Counted from the first letter of the stretch, positions 1 to 6,671 are shown. The stretch is 7,560 bases of DNA from AP-16 sp036395835 (GCA_036395835.1 DASWCW010000014.1:1-7560), one strand, 5' to 3'. The notes: generated by a model from the letters alone, not told the origin. Program-made: numbers and translations.

Positions 1-7
1 GGCCCGT

Positions 8-1621
8 TCACGCCCGCAACGGCATTCCGCCCGACTGGGCTTGCGGCGCTGTGTGCCCGGACCGCTTCCGCGCTGCCCGATATTCGCGGTAATCGTGCAG
101 TGCCGCCCGGACCCGCCCGAACTCCTGTTCGAGCTCCTGGAGATAGCTATTGCCCTTGCTCGACAGCGTGGCGGGATCGATGCGCCGCCAGCCGAGGCAC
201 ATTTCATAGACTCCCTGCGCGCCGATATTGGCCGCTCCGCTTCGCAGCGCGTGCGCGTGCTCGCGGAAGCCTTGGGCATCGCCGCTCGCCGCCGCGTGCG
301 AGAGCTCCTCGAGCACGCTCGCAGCATCGTCGATGAATTGTTGGGCGAGTTCCTCGACAAAGTCATCGCCGCCGAGAGCCTTCAGCGATTCGAGTGTGCG
401 GATGTCCAGCGGCGAGGGCCTGTGCTTGGTGACCGCTCCCGGCTTTCCGGTTCCGGCCGCTTGGGCCGGTCGCGTTGGGCGGGCGCGCCGCTCCGGCGAG
501 ATCGCATCGAGCACCTCGAGTAGCCCGGTCGGCTCGATCGGCTTTGCGATGCAAGCGTCCATGCCGGCCTCCTCGCAACGCCTCTGCGTCGGCTCATCGG
601 TCTCATTCACCAGGCCCACGATGGGGACGCGCGGACGCCCGGCCGACAGAAAGCGGATGAGCTTGGCCGCCTCGATCCCGTTCAGGACCGGCATTTCGAT
701 GTCCATCAACACTGCGTCGAATCCGCCTTTGGCGACGGCCTCGGCGGCGACCTGGCCGTTATCGACGATTCGCACTTCATGGCCGGCTTTTTCGAGAATT
801 TTAGTGATCACCCTCTGGTTGGTGACGTTGTCCTCGGCGACCAGAATGGCAAGTCGGCGCACCGCCTCCTCGGTCACATCGAGATCGGCAAGCGCGTGCG
901 TGTCCGCCTCGGGTCCGCTGGACGTTGTCGTCGCCGCGGCCCCCGGCGTGGCCTGGTTCGAGATCGCCGCCATGCTCGTCGCGATCGGGCCGTTCACCCG
1001 GGTGGGCGCTTCGGTGTGGCGCCGGCCGCGCGGCAGTCCGCGCATCGGCGCACATACCTGGAGCGCGGGGACGATGAGGCCGCCCAGTAGAGCGAGGCTC
1101 AGTCCCGCATGAGCCGCAAAGGAATCCGTCGCGACCGTCACCAGCGCGAAGCTCGCGACGGCCGTATCCGCGGCCGCAAGCAGATAGGGCGTCCCGAACC
1201 GAAACCCGTTGGCCAATATGACCAGCAAATACAACGGATAGAGCGGTGCCGCCGTCTCTCCGCCGATGTGCAGGCAATAGGACAACGATCCGAGATCGAC
1301 GAGGATGCCGGCGAGGCGGCGAGCCGGGCTGGCGCCCGGTCGCAACAGGAGATGGGAGAAAATGCCGAGCGATGCCAGCTCGAAGGCAGCGAACAGCCCG
1401 ACGACCGAGGGCAGCAGATCGGGACCGCCGCGCGTCTCGATCGAGCTGGCGATCAAGAGATAACAACCCACCAGCCCGCCCGCCCCCAGGCGATACAGCG
1501 CCAGTTCATGCTCGGAATCCGGGCGGTCCCGCAGCCTCGAGGCGATCCAACCCAGCGCGGGGATGCGCTGCAATGGCCTTCCCCATCGCGAGCCGCTGCC
1601 ATAGCTTTTCGGGAATTTCAT
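8..1621 (-). CDS. RpfC-like membrane sensor with receiver and HPt domains but no histidine kinase core
   Basis: Numbered from the ATG at 1621 (537 aa). After a short basic lead comes the motif RPDSEHE (about 33-39), then five or six hydrophobic segments (about 43-62, 70-93, 101-120, 125-138, 144-166, 171-190) with LLRP and NGFRFG signatures that I recognise from the sensor of RpfC, the DSF quorum-sensing receptor. A Ala/Thr/Pro-rich linker (193-255) leads to a receiver domain (about 256-375: acidic pair E263/D264, phosphoacceptor D307, K360). An HPt domain follows (about 404-513, phosphorylatable H457 in HALRSGAANIGA). RpfC has HisKA and HATPase domains between membrane part and receiver; here neither exists, and I see no remnant in other frames. 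The receiver's usual Thr/Ser switch residue is Val (V338). The start at 1621 is preferred because it lies 7 bases after the upstream stop, which suggests translational coupling; an ATG at 1657 (549 aa) would overlap the upstream gene by 29 bases and has no visible Shine-Dalgarno sequence. Likely role: membrane phosphorelay intermediate fed by a kinase encoded elsewhere. Confidence 0.85.
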   Translation of the reverse strand: MKFPKSYGSGSRWGRPLQRIPALGWIASRLRDRPDSEHELALYRLGAGGLVGCYLLIASSIETRGGPDLLPSVVGLFAAFELASLGIFSHLLLRPGASPARRLAGILVDLGSLSYCLHIGGETAAPLYPLYLLVILANGFRFGTPYLLAAADTAVASFALVTVATDSFAAHAGLSLALLGGLIVPALQVCAPMRGLPRGRRHTEAPTRVNGPIATSMAAISNQATPGAAATTTSSGPEADTHALADLDVTEEAVRRLAILVAEDNVTNQRVITKILEKAGHEVRIVDNGQVAAEAVAKGGFDAVLMDIEMPVLNGIEAAKLIRFLSAGRPRVPIVGLVNETDEPTQRRCEEAGMDACIAKPIEPTGLLEVLDAISPERRARPTRPAQAAGTGKPGAVTKHRPSPLDIRTLESLKALGGDDFVEELAQQFIDDAASVLEELSHAAASGDAQGFREHAHALRSGAANIGAQGVYEMCLGWRRIDPATLSSKGNSYLQELEQEFGRVRAALHDYREYRAARKRSGHTAPQAQSGGMPLRA

Positions 1622-1628
1622 CGTCCAC

Positions 1629-3776
1629 TCATGCGCTGCGCACAAGCGCCGGCGCATCGAAAGCGAGCGCCAAGAACTCGCTCACCGGCAGCGGTCGGCC
1701 GAAATAATAACCCTGGACCTCGTCGCAGCCCTCGGCGCGCAACCGCGCGAGCTGATCCGCGGTTTCTACGCCCTCTGCGACGATGTCGAGCTCGAGACTG
1801 TGGCCCAGGCTGACGATGGCACGAACGATGGCGGCGTCGCTCGGATCCGTCGGCAGATCCCGAATGAAACACTGGTCTATCTTCAGCCGATCGACCGGAA
1901 AGTTCTTGACGTAGGTCAGCGACGAATACCCGGTGCCGAAATCGTCGATCGAGATGCTCACCCCCAGCTCGTGAAGCCGACGCAGGTCCGTCGCGACCGC
2001 TTCGGTATCGGCCATCACGATGCTTTCGGTGAGCTCGAGATCGAGCCGGCAGGGATCGAGCCCGGTTTCCGCCAGCGCCTTGGCCACCAGCAGGGGCACG
2101 CTCTGCTTGCGAAACTGCACGGCCGAAAGGTTGACGCCGACGCGCAGCGGAGGAAATCCCGCACGCTCCCACGATTTCGCGTCGCGGCAGGCTTGCCGCA
2201 ATACCCATTCGTTGATCGGGACGATCAGCCCGTTCTCTTCGGCTCGTGCCAGAAACTCGCCCGGACCGACGATGCCGCGTCCGGGCCGCCGCCAGCGCAG
2301 CAGCGCCTCGGCCCCGACGATGTGCCCGGTCTTCATGTTCACCTGCGGCTGATAATACAGCACGAACTGGTTGTCCTGAATCGCCTGCCGCAACTCGGAA
2401 TCGAGATGCCTCGCCTCCTGCGCGCGGCTGTGCATGTCGGCCGCGTAGAACCGCACCACGTTGCCGCCATCGACTTTGGCGCGGTACATCGCGAGATCGG
2501 CGTGCTTCAGCAACTCCTCGGCGTCGGCTCCGTCCGCCGGGTGCAAGGTGGTTCCCACGCTGGCATTGGTCGTGATGCGCTCGCCGGCGAACTGATAGGG
2601 CTCGCAAACCGCAGCGACGATGCGTGCCGCCAATTCCCCCGCTTCCTCGCTGCGCGCGAGACGACTCTGCAGGATGGCGAATTCGTCGCCGCCTAGCCGC
2701 GCCACGGTGTCGCCTTCACGGGCCAGCGACTGCAGCCGTTGTGCCACCACCTTGAGGAACTTGTCGCCGAGCACGTGACCGAGCACGTCGTTGATGTTCT
2801 TGAAGCCGTCGAGGTCGACGAGGTGCAGCGCGAACGGACGGTCGCCGCGCCGCGCCCGAGCGATCTCGCGGCACAGCCGGTCCGCCAGCAGGGCGCGGTT
2901 CGGCAACCCGGTCAGCGCGTCGTGGTGGGCGATATGCAGCAAATGCTCCTCGGCGCGTTTTCTGTCGGTGATGTCGATCGAGCTGGTCAGCACGGCGACG
3001 ACCGCATTGGCGCGGTCCCGCAGCGGCGACTTCGTCGTCAGAAACACGCGTTTGACGCCGTCGGCATCGATGATCTCTTCCTCATAGGTCGGCAGAGCCG
3101 CGCCGCTGCTGAAGACCTTGCGGTCGAGCGCACGGCTGCGCGCGCCGTGCTCCTCGCCGAACAGCGTGCCGACGTCCTGGCCCAGCGCCGCGGCGTGATC
3201 GATCCCCGCCAGCGCGGTCTGGAAGGCGTTGACGAACAGGAATTTGCCGTCGCGATCCGCGGCGCTGATCATGGCCGGGACCGTGTCGATCACCTGGGCG
3301 AGGCGCTCGCTCGAGTCGCGCAGCGCCTCCTCACGCGACCGCTCGCTGTACTCGAGCTTCTGCTCGAGGTTGTTGGCGCGCTTGGCGAGCAGCAGTTGCT
3401 GCTTGCGCAGCTTGAGCAAATTGCGTGCGCGCGTCTGGAACTCGTGGTGATCGACCGGGCTGCTCAAGAAATCCGTGGCGCCGGCCTCCAGGGCGCGCAG
3501 ACGGAACTCGCGTTCCTCGTAGACGGTGATGACGATGACGGGCACTTCCGAGAGATTGGGCTGTGCGCGGAACCGGCGGGTGAACTCTGCGCCGTCCATG
3601 TGCGGCATCTTGAAATCGGTGACGACGAGGTCGGGTGTGTTGGTCTCGAGCCACACCAGCGCCGCTTGCGGATCCGCGAAGGCGCGTACCGTGACGCCGT
3701 CCTCGATCGAGGCGGCAAGCCTCGAGAAGATCTGGCGATTGGTGGCGCGATCGTCGAGGATCACGATAAGCGACAT
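1629..3776 (-). CDS. REC-PAS-GGDEF-EAL bifunctional cyclic-di-GMP signalling protein
   Basis: A 715-residue protein that probably both makes and degrades cyclic-di-GMP. The receiver domain (1-125) has D8/D9, phosphoacceptor D54 and T84, but the conserved Lys is Ser (S106 in SSPVD). A charged, probably coiled-coil linker (about 120-160) leads to a PAS domain (about 158-272). The GGDEF domain (about 277-440) has an intact active site at 362-366, and an inhibitory RxxD site (R353-D356) exactly five residues upstream. In the EAL domain (about 460-705) every catalytic position seems present by spacing against RocR: E490, N549, E581, E584, D611/D612, K632, E668, Q688. It is cytoplasmic with no membrane segment. 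It is the first gene of a two-gene leftward operon with the RpfC-like protein, a likely phosphodonor. I chose the start at 3776 because the receiver begins there (MSLIVILDD) and a purine-rich site sits 7 bases upstream; an ATG at 3845 would add 23 residues unlike a receiver domain. Confidence 0.93.
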   Translation of the reverse strand: MSLIVILDDRATNRQIFSRLAASIEDGVTVRAFADPQAALVWLETNTPDLVVTDFKMPHMDGAEFTRRFRAQPNLSEVPVIVITVYEEREFRLRALEAGATDFLSSPVDHHEFQTRARNLLKLRKQQLLLAKRANNLEQKLEYSERSREEALRDSSERLAQVIDTVPAMISAADRDGKFLFVNAFQTALAGIDHAAALGQDVGTLFGEEHGARSRALDRKVFSSGAALPTYEEEIIDADGVKRVFLTTKSPLRDRANAVVAVLTSSIDITDRKRAEEHLLHIAHHDALTGLPNRALLADRLCREIARARRGDRPFALHLVDLDGFKNINDVLGHVLGDKFLKVVAQRLQSLAREGDTVARLGGDEFAILQSRLARSEEAGELAARIVAAVCEPYQFAGERITTNASVGTTLHPADGADAEELLKHADLAMYRAKVDGGNVVRFYAADMHSRAQEARHLDSELRQAIQDNQFVLYYQPQVNMKTGHIVGAEALLRWRRPGRGIVGPGEFLARAEENGLIVPINEWVLRQACRDAKSWERAGFPPLRVGVNLSAVQFRKQSVPLLVAKALAETGLDPCRLDLELTESIVMADTEAVATDLRRLHELGVSISIDDFGTGYSSLTYVKNFPVDRLKIDQCFIRDLPTDPSDAAIVRAIVSLGHSLELDIVAEGVETADQLARLRAEGCDEVQGYYFGRPLPVSEFLALAFDAPALVRSA

Positions 3777-3783
3777 AACGCTG

Positions 3784-3791
3784 CTTTCTTC
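3784..3791 (-). promoter_or_regulatory. Ribosome binding site supporting the 3776 start
   Basis: On the minus strand this reads GAAGAAAG, a moderate Shine-Dalgarno-like purine run ending 7 bases before the ATG at 3776. It favours the shorter 715-residue form of the GGDEF-EAL protein over a start at 3845. Confidence 0.5.
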
Positions 3792-3915
3792 AGGTTTCGA
3801 TCGGCCGAGCTTGGCTCGGGCGCACCCTGGAGCGGCCGAGTGCATCCGACTTGCGGCTGCCGCTCGCGTCGGGAAATCTAGATGATGCGCCTTAAGAAAT
3901 TGGATCGGCTATTGC

Positions 3916-3927
3916 CTAAAATTTTAG
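3916..3927. promoter_or_regulatory. 12-base AT-rich perfect palindrome, candidate operator
   Basis: CTAAAATTTTAG is a perfect palindrome in the most AT-rich part of the divergent intergenic region, about 140 bases upstream of the leftward ATG and 240 upstream of the rightward one. Symmetry and position fit an operator or an upstream element of a promoter. No regulator can be assigned, and chance occurrence in an AT-rich patch is possible. Confidence 0.3.
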
Positions 3928-3973
3928 TTAAAGACCACGAGCGCCTCGCCCCCGCGGATCCTGGCGCCGAATC

Positions 3974-4001
3974 GGTCATGACCCAAGCCGCGGGCTTGAC
4001 C
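3974..4001. promoter_or_regulatory. Cluster of overlapping dyads, candidate regulator binding site
   Basis: The stretch begins with the perfect palindrome GGTCATGACC (3974-3983), is followed by CAAGCC-GCG-GGCTTG (3984-3998), and ends in TGACC (3997-4001), which mirrors the GGTCA at 3974-3978. The repeated TGACC half-sites give alternative pairings. Such symmetry fits a dimeric regulator, possibly of the acyl-CoA operon starting at 4165. This is inference from symmetry only. Confidence 0.3.
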
Positions 4002-4022
4002 GTTCGTTAAGGCTAAGCCCTC

Positions 4023-4040
4023 GCGCCCCGAGCGGGGCGC
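4023..4040. other. GC-rich hairpin in the leader of the acyl-CoA operon
   Basis: GCGCCCC (4023-4029) and GGGGCGC (4034-4040) form a perfect 7-bp inverted repeat around a GAGC loop. No T-tract follows on either strand, so it is not a standard intrinsic terminator. It could be a leader-RNA structure or a remnant of a repeat element. Confidence 0.4.
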
Positions 4041-4141
4041 AATCCTTGGGCCCGGCTGGCGCAGATCCGGCGCGCTTCCTGCAGGAGGCCAACTGAGCTC
4101 GAGCCCTCCCTGGATATTGCGCGCAAAACTCCCGTAAACTG

Positions 4142-4160
4142 CGGCGGACACCGCCGGAGG
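4142..4160 (+). promoter_or_regulatory. Ribosome binding site of the acyl-CoA dehydrogenase with abutting hairpin
   Basis: GGAGG at 4156-4160 lies 4 bases before the ATG at 4165 and supports that start. A perfect 6-bp inverted repeat, CGGCGG-ACA-CCGCCG (4142-4156), runs into the first base of the Shine-Dalgarno sequence. Its folding could influence ribosome access. Confidence 0.55.
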
Positions 4161-4164
4161 GTTC

Positions 4165-5328
4165 ATGGATTTCGAGCTCAGCGAAGAGCATCGGATGCTC
4201 AAGGAGCTGGTGGCGCGCTTCACAGCCGATGCGCTCATCCCGCTCGAGCCGAAGGTGCTCGAGCGCGAAAGCCGCGGCGAGGCGGCGGGACTGACGGAAG
4301 CGGAGCGCATGCCCATCGATGCCAAGGCCCGCGAGCTCGGGCTTTGGGGGCTCGATGCGCCGACCGAGTTCGGGGGCTCGGACCTGCCGGTGGAGGCCAT
4401 GGTCGGGGTCCACGAGGAGCTGGGCAAGACCGTGACGCCCTATACGTTTCCACCGGACTCGCCCAATTTGCGCATGCTGATGGTCGCCGCCAACGAAGAG
4501 CAGCGCCAGACCTACCTTGGGCCTTATGCGCGCGGCGAGACCGTGTCGGCGATCGGCATTTCCGAGCCGGGTGCCGGCGCCGATCCGGCTTCGATGATCA
4601 CCCGCGCGGTTCGCGACGGCGATGATTGGGTGATCAACGGCCGCAAGATCTGGATCAGCCGCGCCCACGACGCGGACTTCACCATACTGATGGCGGTGAC
4701 CGACAAGGCCAAAGGCGCGCGCGGCGGGATCTCGGCGTTCCTGGTCGACAAGGGAACGCCGGGGTTCAACGTCCTTCGCCGGATTCCCATGATCGGCGGT
4801 CACGTCACCTACGAGATCGCGCTCGAGGACTGCCGCCTTCCCGCCGGCAAGCTTTTGGGAAAAGAAGGACAAGGGTTTGCACCGATGCAGGTCCGGCTCT
4901 CGACCCGCCGGGTGCAGATGGCATGTTGGTGCATCGGCATTGCCCAGCGCGCGGTCGACATGATCTGCGAGCATGCCCGCCAGCGCGTCACGTTCGGCGC
5001 GCCGCTCGCGGATCGACAGACCATCCAATGGTGGGTCGCCGACGCCGCCACGCAAATCCATGCCTGCCGTCTCATGGTCTATGATGCCGCGTGCAAGATC
5101 GATCGCGGCGGCGACGCCCGCTCCGAGGTGTCGATGATCAAGGTATTCGCCACCGAAATGGCCTGGGACATCCTCGACAAGGCGATGCAGACGTTCGGCG
5201 CCATGGGCATGACCAAGGAGATCCCGCTGCAATTGATGGCGAGCAAGGTGCGCCTGATGCGGATCTACGATGGCCCCTCTGAGGTGCACCGCTGGGTGAT
5301 CGCCCGCAATCTGCTGGGACGGCGGTGA
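4165..5328 (+). CDS. Acyl-CoA dehydrogenase family flavoprotein
   Basis: A 387-residue FAD enzyme of normal family length that would introduce an alpha,beta double bond into an acyl-CoA thioester and pass electrons to electron-transfer flavoprotein. It has the helical N-terminal domain (about 1-125), the middle beta domain with the flavin/substrate signature ISEPGAGAD (132-140) and KIWIS (161-165), and the C-terminal helical domain with RVTFG (274-278) and QTFGAMGM (342-349). The catalytic-base position, Glu in medium-chain enzymes (YEGT motif), is Asp here: D369 in YDGPSEVHR. DGP-EVH motifs are typical of the ACAD10/11-like branch and many bacterial FadE-type homologues, so the enzyme is probably active but not a classical fatty-acid beta-oxidation dehydrogenase. 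It is the first gene of a rightward operon with a CoA-transferase and a crotonase; the substrate is unknown. A GGAGG sequence 4 bases upstream fixes the start. Confidence 0.95.
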   Translation: MDFELSEEHRMLKELVARFTADALIPLEPKVLERESRGEAAGLTEAERMPIDAKARELGLWGLDAPTEFGGSDLPVEAMVGVHEELGKTVTPYTFPPDSPNLRMLMVAANEEQRQTYLGPYARGETVSAIGISEPGAGADPASMITRAVRDGDDWVINGRKIWISRAHDADFTILMAVTDKAKGARGGISAFLVDKGTPGFNVLRRIPMIGGHVTYEIALEDCRLPAGKLLGKEGQGFAPMQVRLSTRRVQMACWCIGIAQRAVDMICEHARQRVTFGAPLADRQTIQWWVADAATQIHACRLMVYDAACKIDRGGDARSEVSMIKVFATEMAWDILDKAMQTFGAMGMTKEIPLQLMASKVRLMRIYDGPSEVHRWVIARNLLGRR

Positions 5329-5340
5329 TAATCTGCGCGC

Positions 5341-5455
5341 GTCGAGCCCGCGAAAGCGGGGACCCATAACCGCGGATCGTGCGAAATTCCGCCGCCGCTG
5401 GTCATGGATCCCGGCTCGCGCTCGCTCCGCTCCCTTGGCCGGGACGACGGCTCGA
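5341..5455. repeat. Rhizobiales-type palindromic intergenic repeat (two modules)
   Basis: The 137-base gap between the dehydrogenase and CoA-transferase genes is mostly repeat-like. Module 1 has a hairpin with stem CCCGC/GCGGG and a GAAA loop (5347-5360), followed by GGACCCAT. Module 2 runs from about 5401 to 5448; its stem TCCCGGC (5409-5415) pairs with GCCGGGA (5438-5444), and the loop holds the internal CGCTCGCTCCGCTC run. On the minus strand, phrases such as GTCGTCCCGGCCAAG and GGGTCCCCGCTTTCGCGGG match my memory of dispersed intergenic palindromes in Bradyrhizobium and relatives. Only one copy lies in this window, so dispersion cannot be shown here. It might act as a mRNA stem between operon genes or attenuate downstream expression. 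Confidence 0.6.
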
Positions 5456-5465
5456 AAGGAAATGA

Positions 5466-6619
5466 ATGATGTTGCCGTTGAGCGGGATCAAGGTGATCGA
5501 GATCGCCCAAAATCTGGCGGGCCCGTTCACGGGACAGATCCTCGCCAACTTGGGTGCCGACGTGGTCAAGCTCGAGCGCCCGGACGGCGGCGATGACGCG
5601 CGCTATTGGGGGACGCTGCTCACGCCGGACGCCTCCTATACGTTCCACGCCATGAACTACAACAAGCGCGGCTTCGCGCTGGATCTGCGCGATCCCGCGG
5701 CGATCGCCTGGCTCAAGCAATACATCGGTGGATGCGACGTGCTGGTGCAGAACATGCGGCCGGGCGTCATGGAGGATCTCGGCCTCGATGCGCAGAGCAT
5801 GCGTGCCGCGCACCCCCGCCTCGTCTATTGCTCGCTATGGGCGTTCGGCAACAAAGGCCCGATGAAGATGAAGCCTGGATACGAGCCGGTCGTGCAGGCG
5901 TTCGCCGGCCTGTTCAGCGTCAACGGCGCGCCCGAGGCACCGCCGACCCGCATCGGGGTGCAGCTGCTCGATCTCGGCACCGGCATGTGGGCGGCGCTCG
6001 GCTGTGTCGCCGCGCTCTACCGCCGGCAGCTCACCGGCGAGGGCTGCGTCGTGGATACTTCGCTGTTCGAGACCGCGCTCGGCTGGCTCACGCTCGGCTT
6101 CGGCGCCTACAAGGCGACCGGCACGCTGCCGGTCCGGCATCGCACCGGATCCGGGCGCATCGTCGTGTTCCAGGCGTTCGAGACGAGCGATGGCGAGATC
6201 ATGGTCGCGGCGGCGAACGATCGCCTGTTCATGAAATTCGCGCGTGCCCTCGGCCATCCCGAGTGGGAGGCCGAGCCGCGGTTCAAGACCAACGCGCTTC
6301 GCCTCGCCAACAAGGACGAGCTCATGCCGCACATCGAGACGGCCATGCGTTCGAGGAGCCGAGCCGAGTGGATGGAGCGGCTGGAAGCCGTCGGCGTTCC
6401 GTGTGCACCTTGGCGGAACTCGCCCAGGAACCACAGACCGAGGCGGTGGAGATCCTGCAGGAAGCGCCGGGGCTCGCAAAGCAGTTCGTCGGGCTGCCGA
6501 TCAAGTTCGACGATATCCGGCCGCCGATTCGGCGACCCGCGCCGCGGATCGGACAGCACAACGATGAGATCTTCGACGGCGCGCTCGGTCCGCCTGCCGC
6601 CCCGCGAGCGGGCGCTTGA
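5466..6619 (+). pseudogene. Class III (CaiB/BaiF) CoA-transferase, frameshifted near 6407
   Basis: Members of this family move CoA from a donor thioester to a carboxylic acid. The N-terminal 315 residues read normally: PLSGIKVIEIAQNLAGPF at the start, the NMRPGVMEDLGL motif, and VVDTSLFETAL (about 196-206). By hand alignment the catalytic Asp of formyl-CoA transferase falls on E202. After GVPCAP (310-315, ending at 6410) the frame turns into Arg/Ser-rich nonsense, while the proper C-terminus (TLAELAQEPQTEAVEILQ through APRIGQHNDEIF) continues in another frame from 6407 to the TGA at 6617-6619. The shift equals loss of 1 base modulo 3. Restoring family-like spacing (a few residues between CAP and TLAEL) suggests about 10 bases lost, possibly between short CACC repeats; a single-base sequencing error is the alternative. 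Repaired length is about 385-388 aa, normal for the family. AAGGA at 5456-5460 precedes tandem ATGs at 5466 and 5469. The C-terminal domain would be lost, so activity is doubtful unless this is an error. Confidence 0.82.
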
Positions 6620-6661
6620 TCTCGAGCGGCAGCCAAACGATGCTGGCCGTCGCCCAAACGG

Positions 6662-6666
6662 GGAGG
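6662..6666 (+). promoter_or_regulatory. Strong ribosome binding site of the crotonase gene
   Basis: GGAGG five bases before the ATG at 6672. It shows that the crotonase is translated from its own start and is not naturally the C-terminal half of a fusion with the CoA-transferase, although the frameshifted upstream frame runs into it in phase. Confidence 0.75.
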
Positions 6667-6671
6667 TTGCC

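Larger units (their letters stand above)
3777..4164. other. Divergent intergenic region (388 bp) between signalling and acyl-CoA operons
   Basis: No convincing gene lies here. It must hold the promoters of both divergent operons, but I cannot place a confident -35/-10 pair for either. Visible structures are an AT-rich patch (about 3890-3935) with a 12-base palindrome, a group of overlapping dyads at 3974-4001, a 7-bp GC-rich hairpin at 4023-4040, a 10-base palindrome TTGCGCGCAA at 4117-4126, and a small hairpin abutting the ribosome binding site at 4142-4160. The AT-rich patch stands out against very GC-rich surroundings and is the best place to look for the leftward promoter. Confidence 0.6.

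Noticed and set aside
228..1112. A 294-codon plus-strand frame opposite the RpfC-like gene
   Set aside because: Ser/Ala-rich composition without motifs; the minus strand carries clear receiver and HPt signatures.
2739..3881. A 380-codon open frame on the plus strand opposite the GGDEF-EAL gene
   Set aside because: It is antisense to a gene with clear REC, PAS, GGDEF and EAL motifs, has no recognisable domain, and long antisense frames are common in GC-rich DNA.
3996..4024. A sigma-70 promoter with TTGACC as -35 box
   Set aside because: No acceptable -10 hexamer occurs at 16-18 bases spacing, so I could not support it.
4023..4040. An intrinsic terminator
   Set aside because: The hairpin is strong but no T-tract follows on either strand, and it lies upstream of both divergent genes rather than after a gene.
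3976..5367. A 463-codon open frame on the minus strand opposite the acyl-CoA dehydrogenase
   Set aside because: It mirrors the dehydrogenase codons, has a His/Arg/Asp-rich composition without domain motifs, and crosses the intergenic region.
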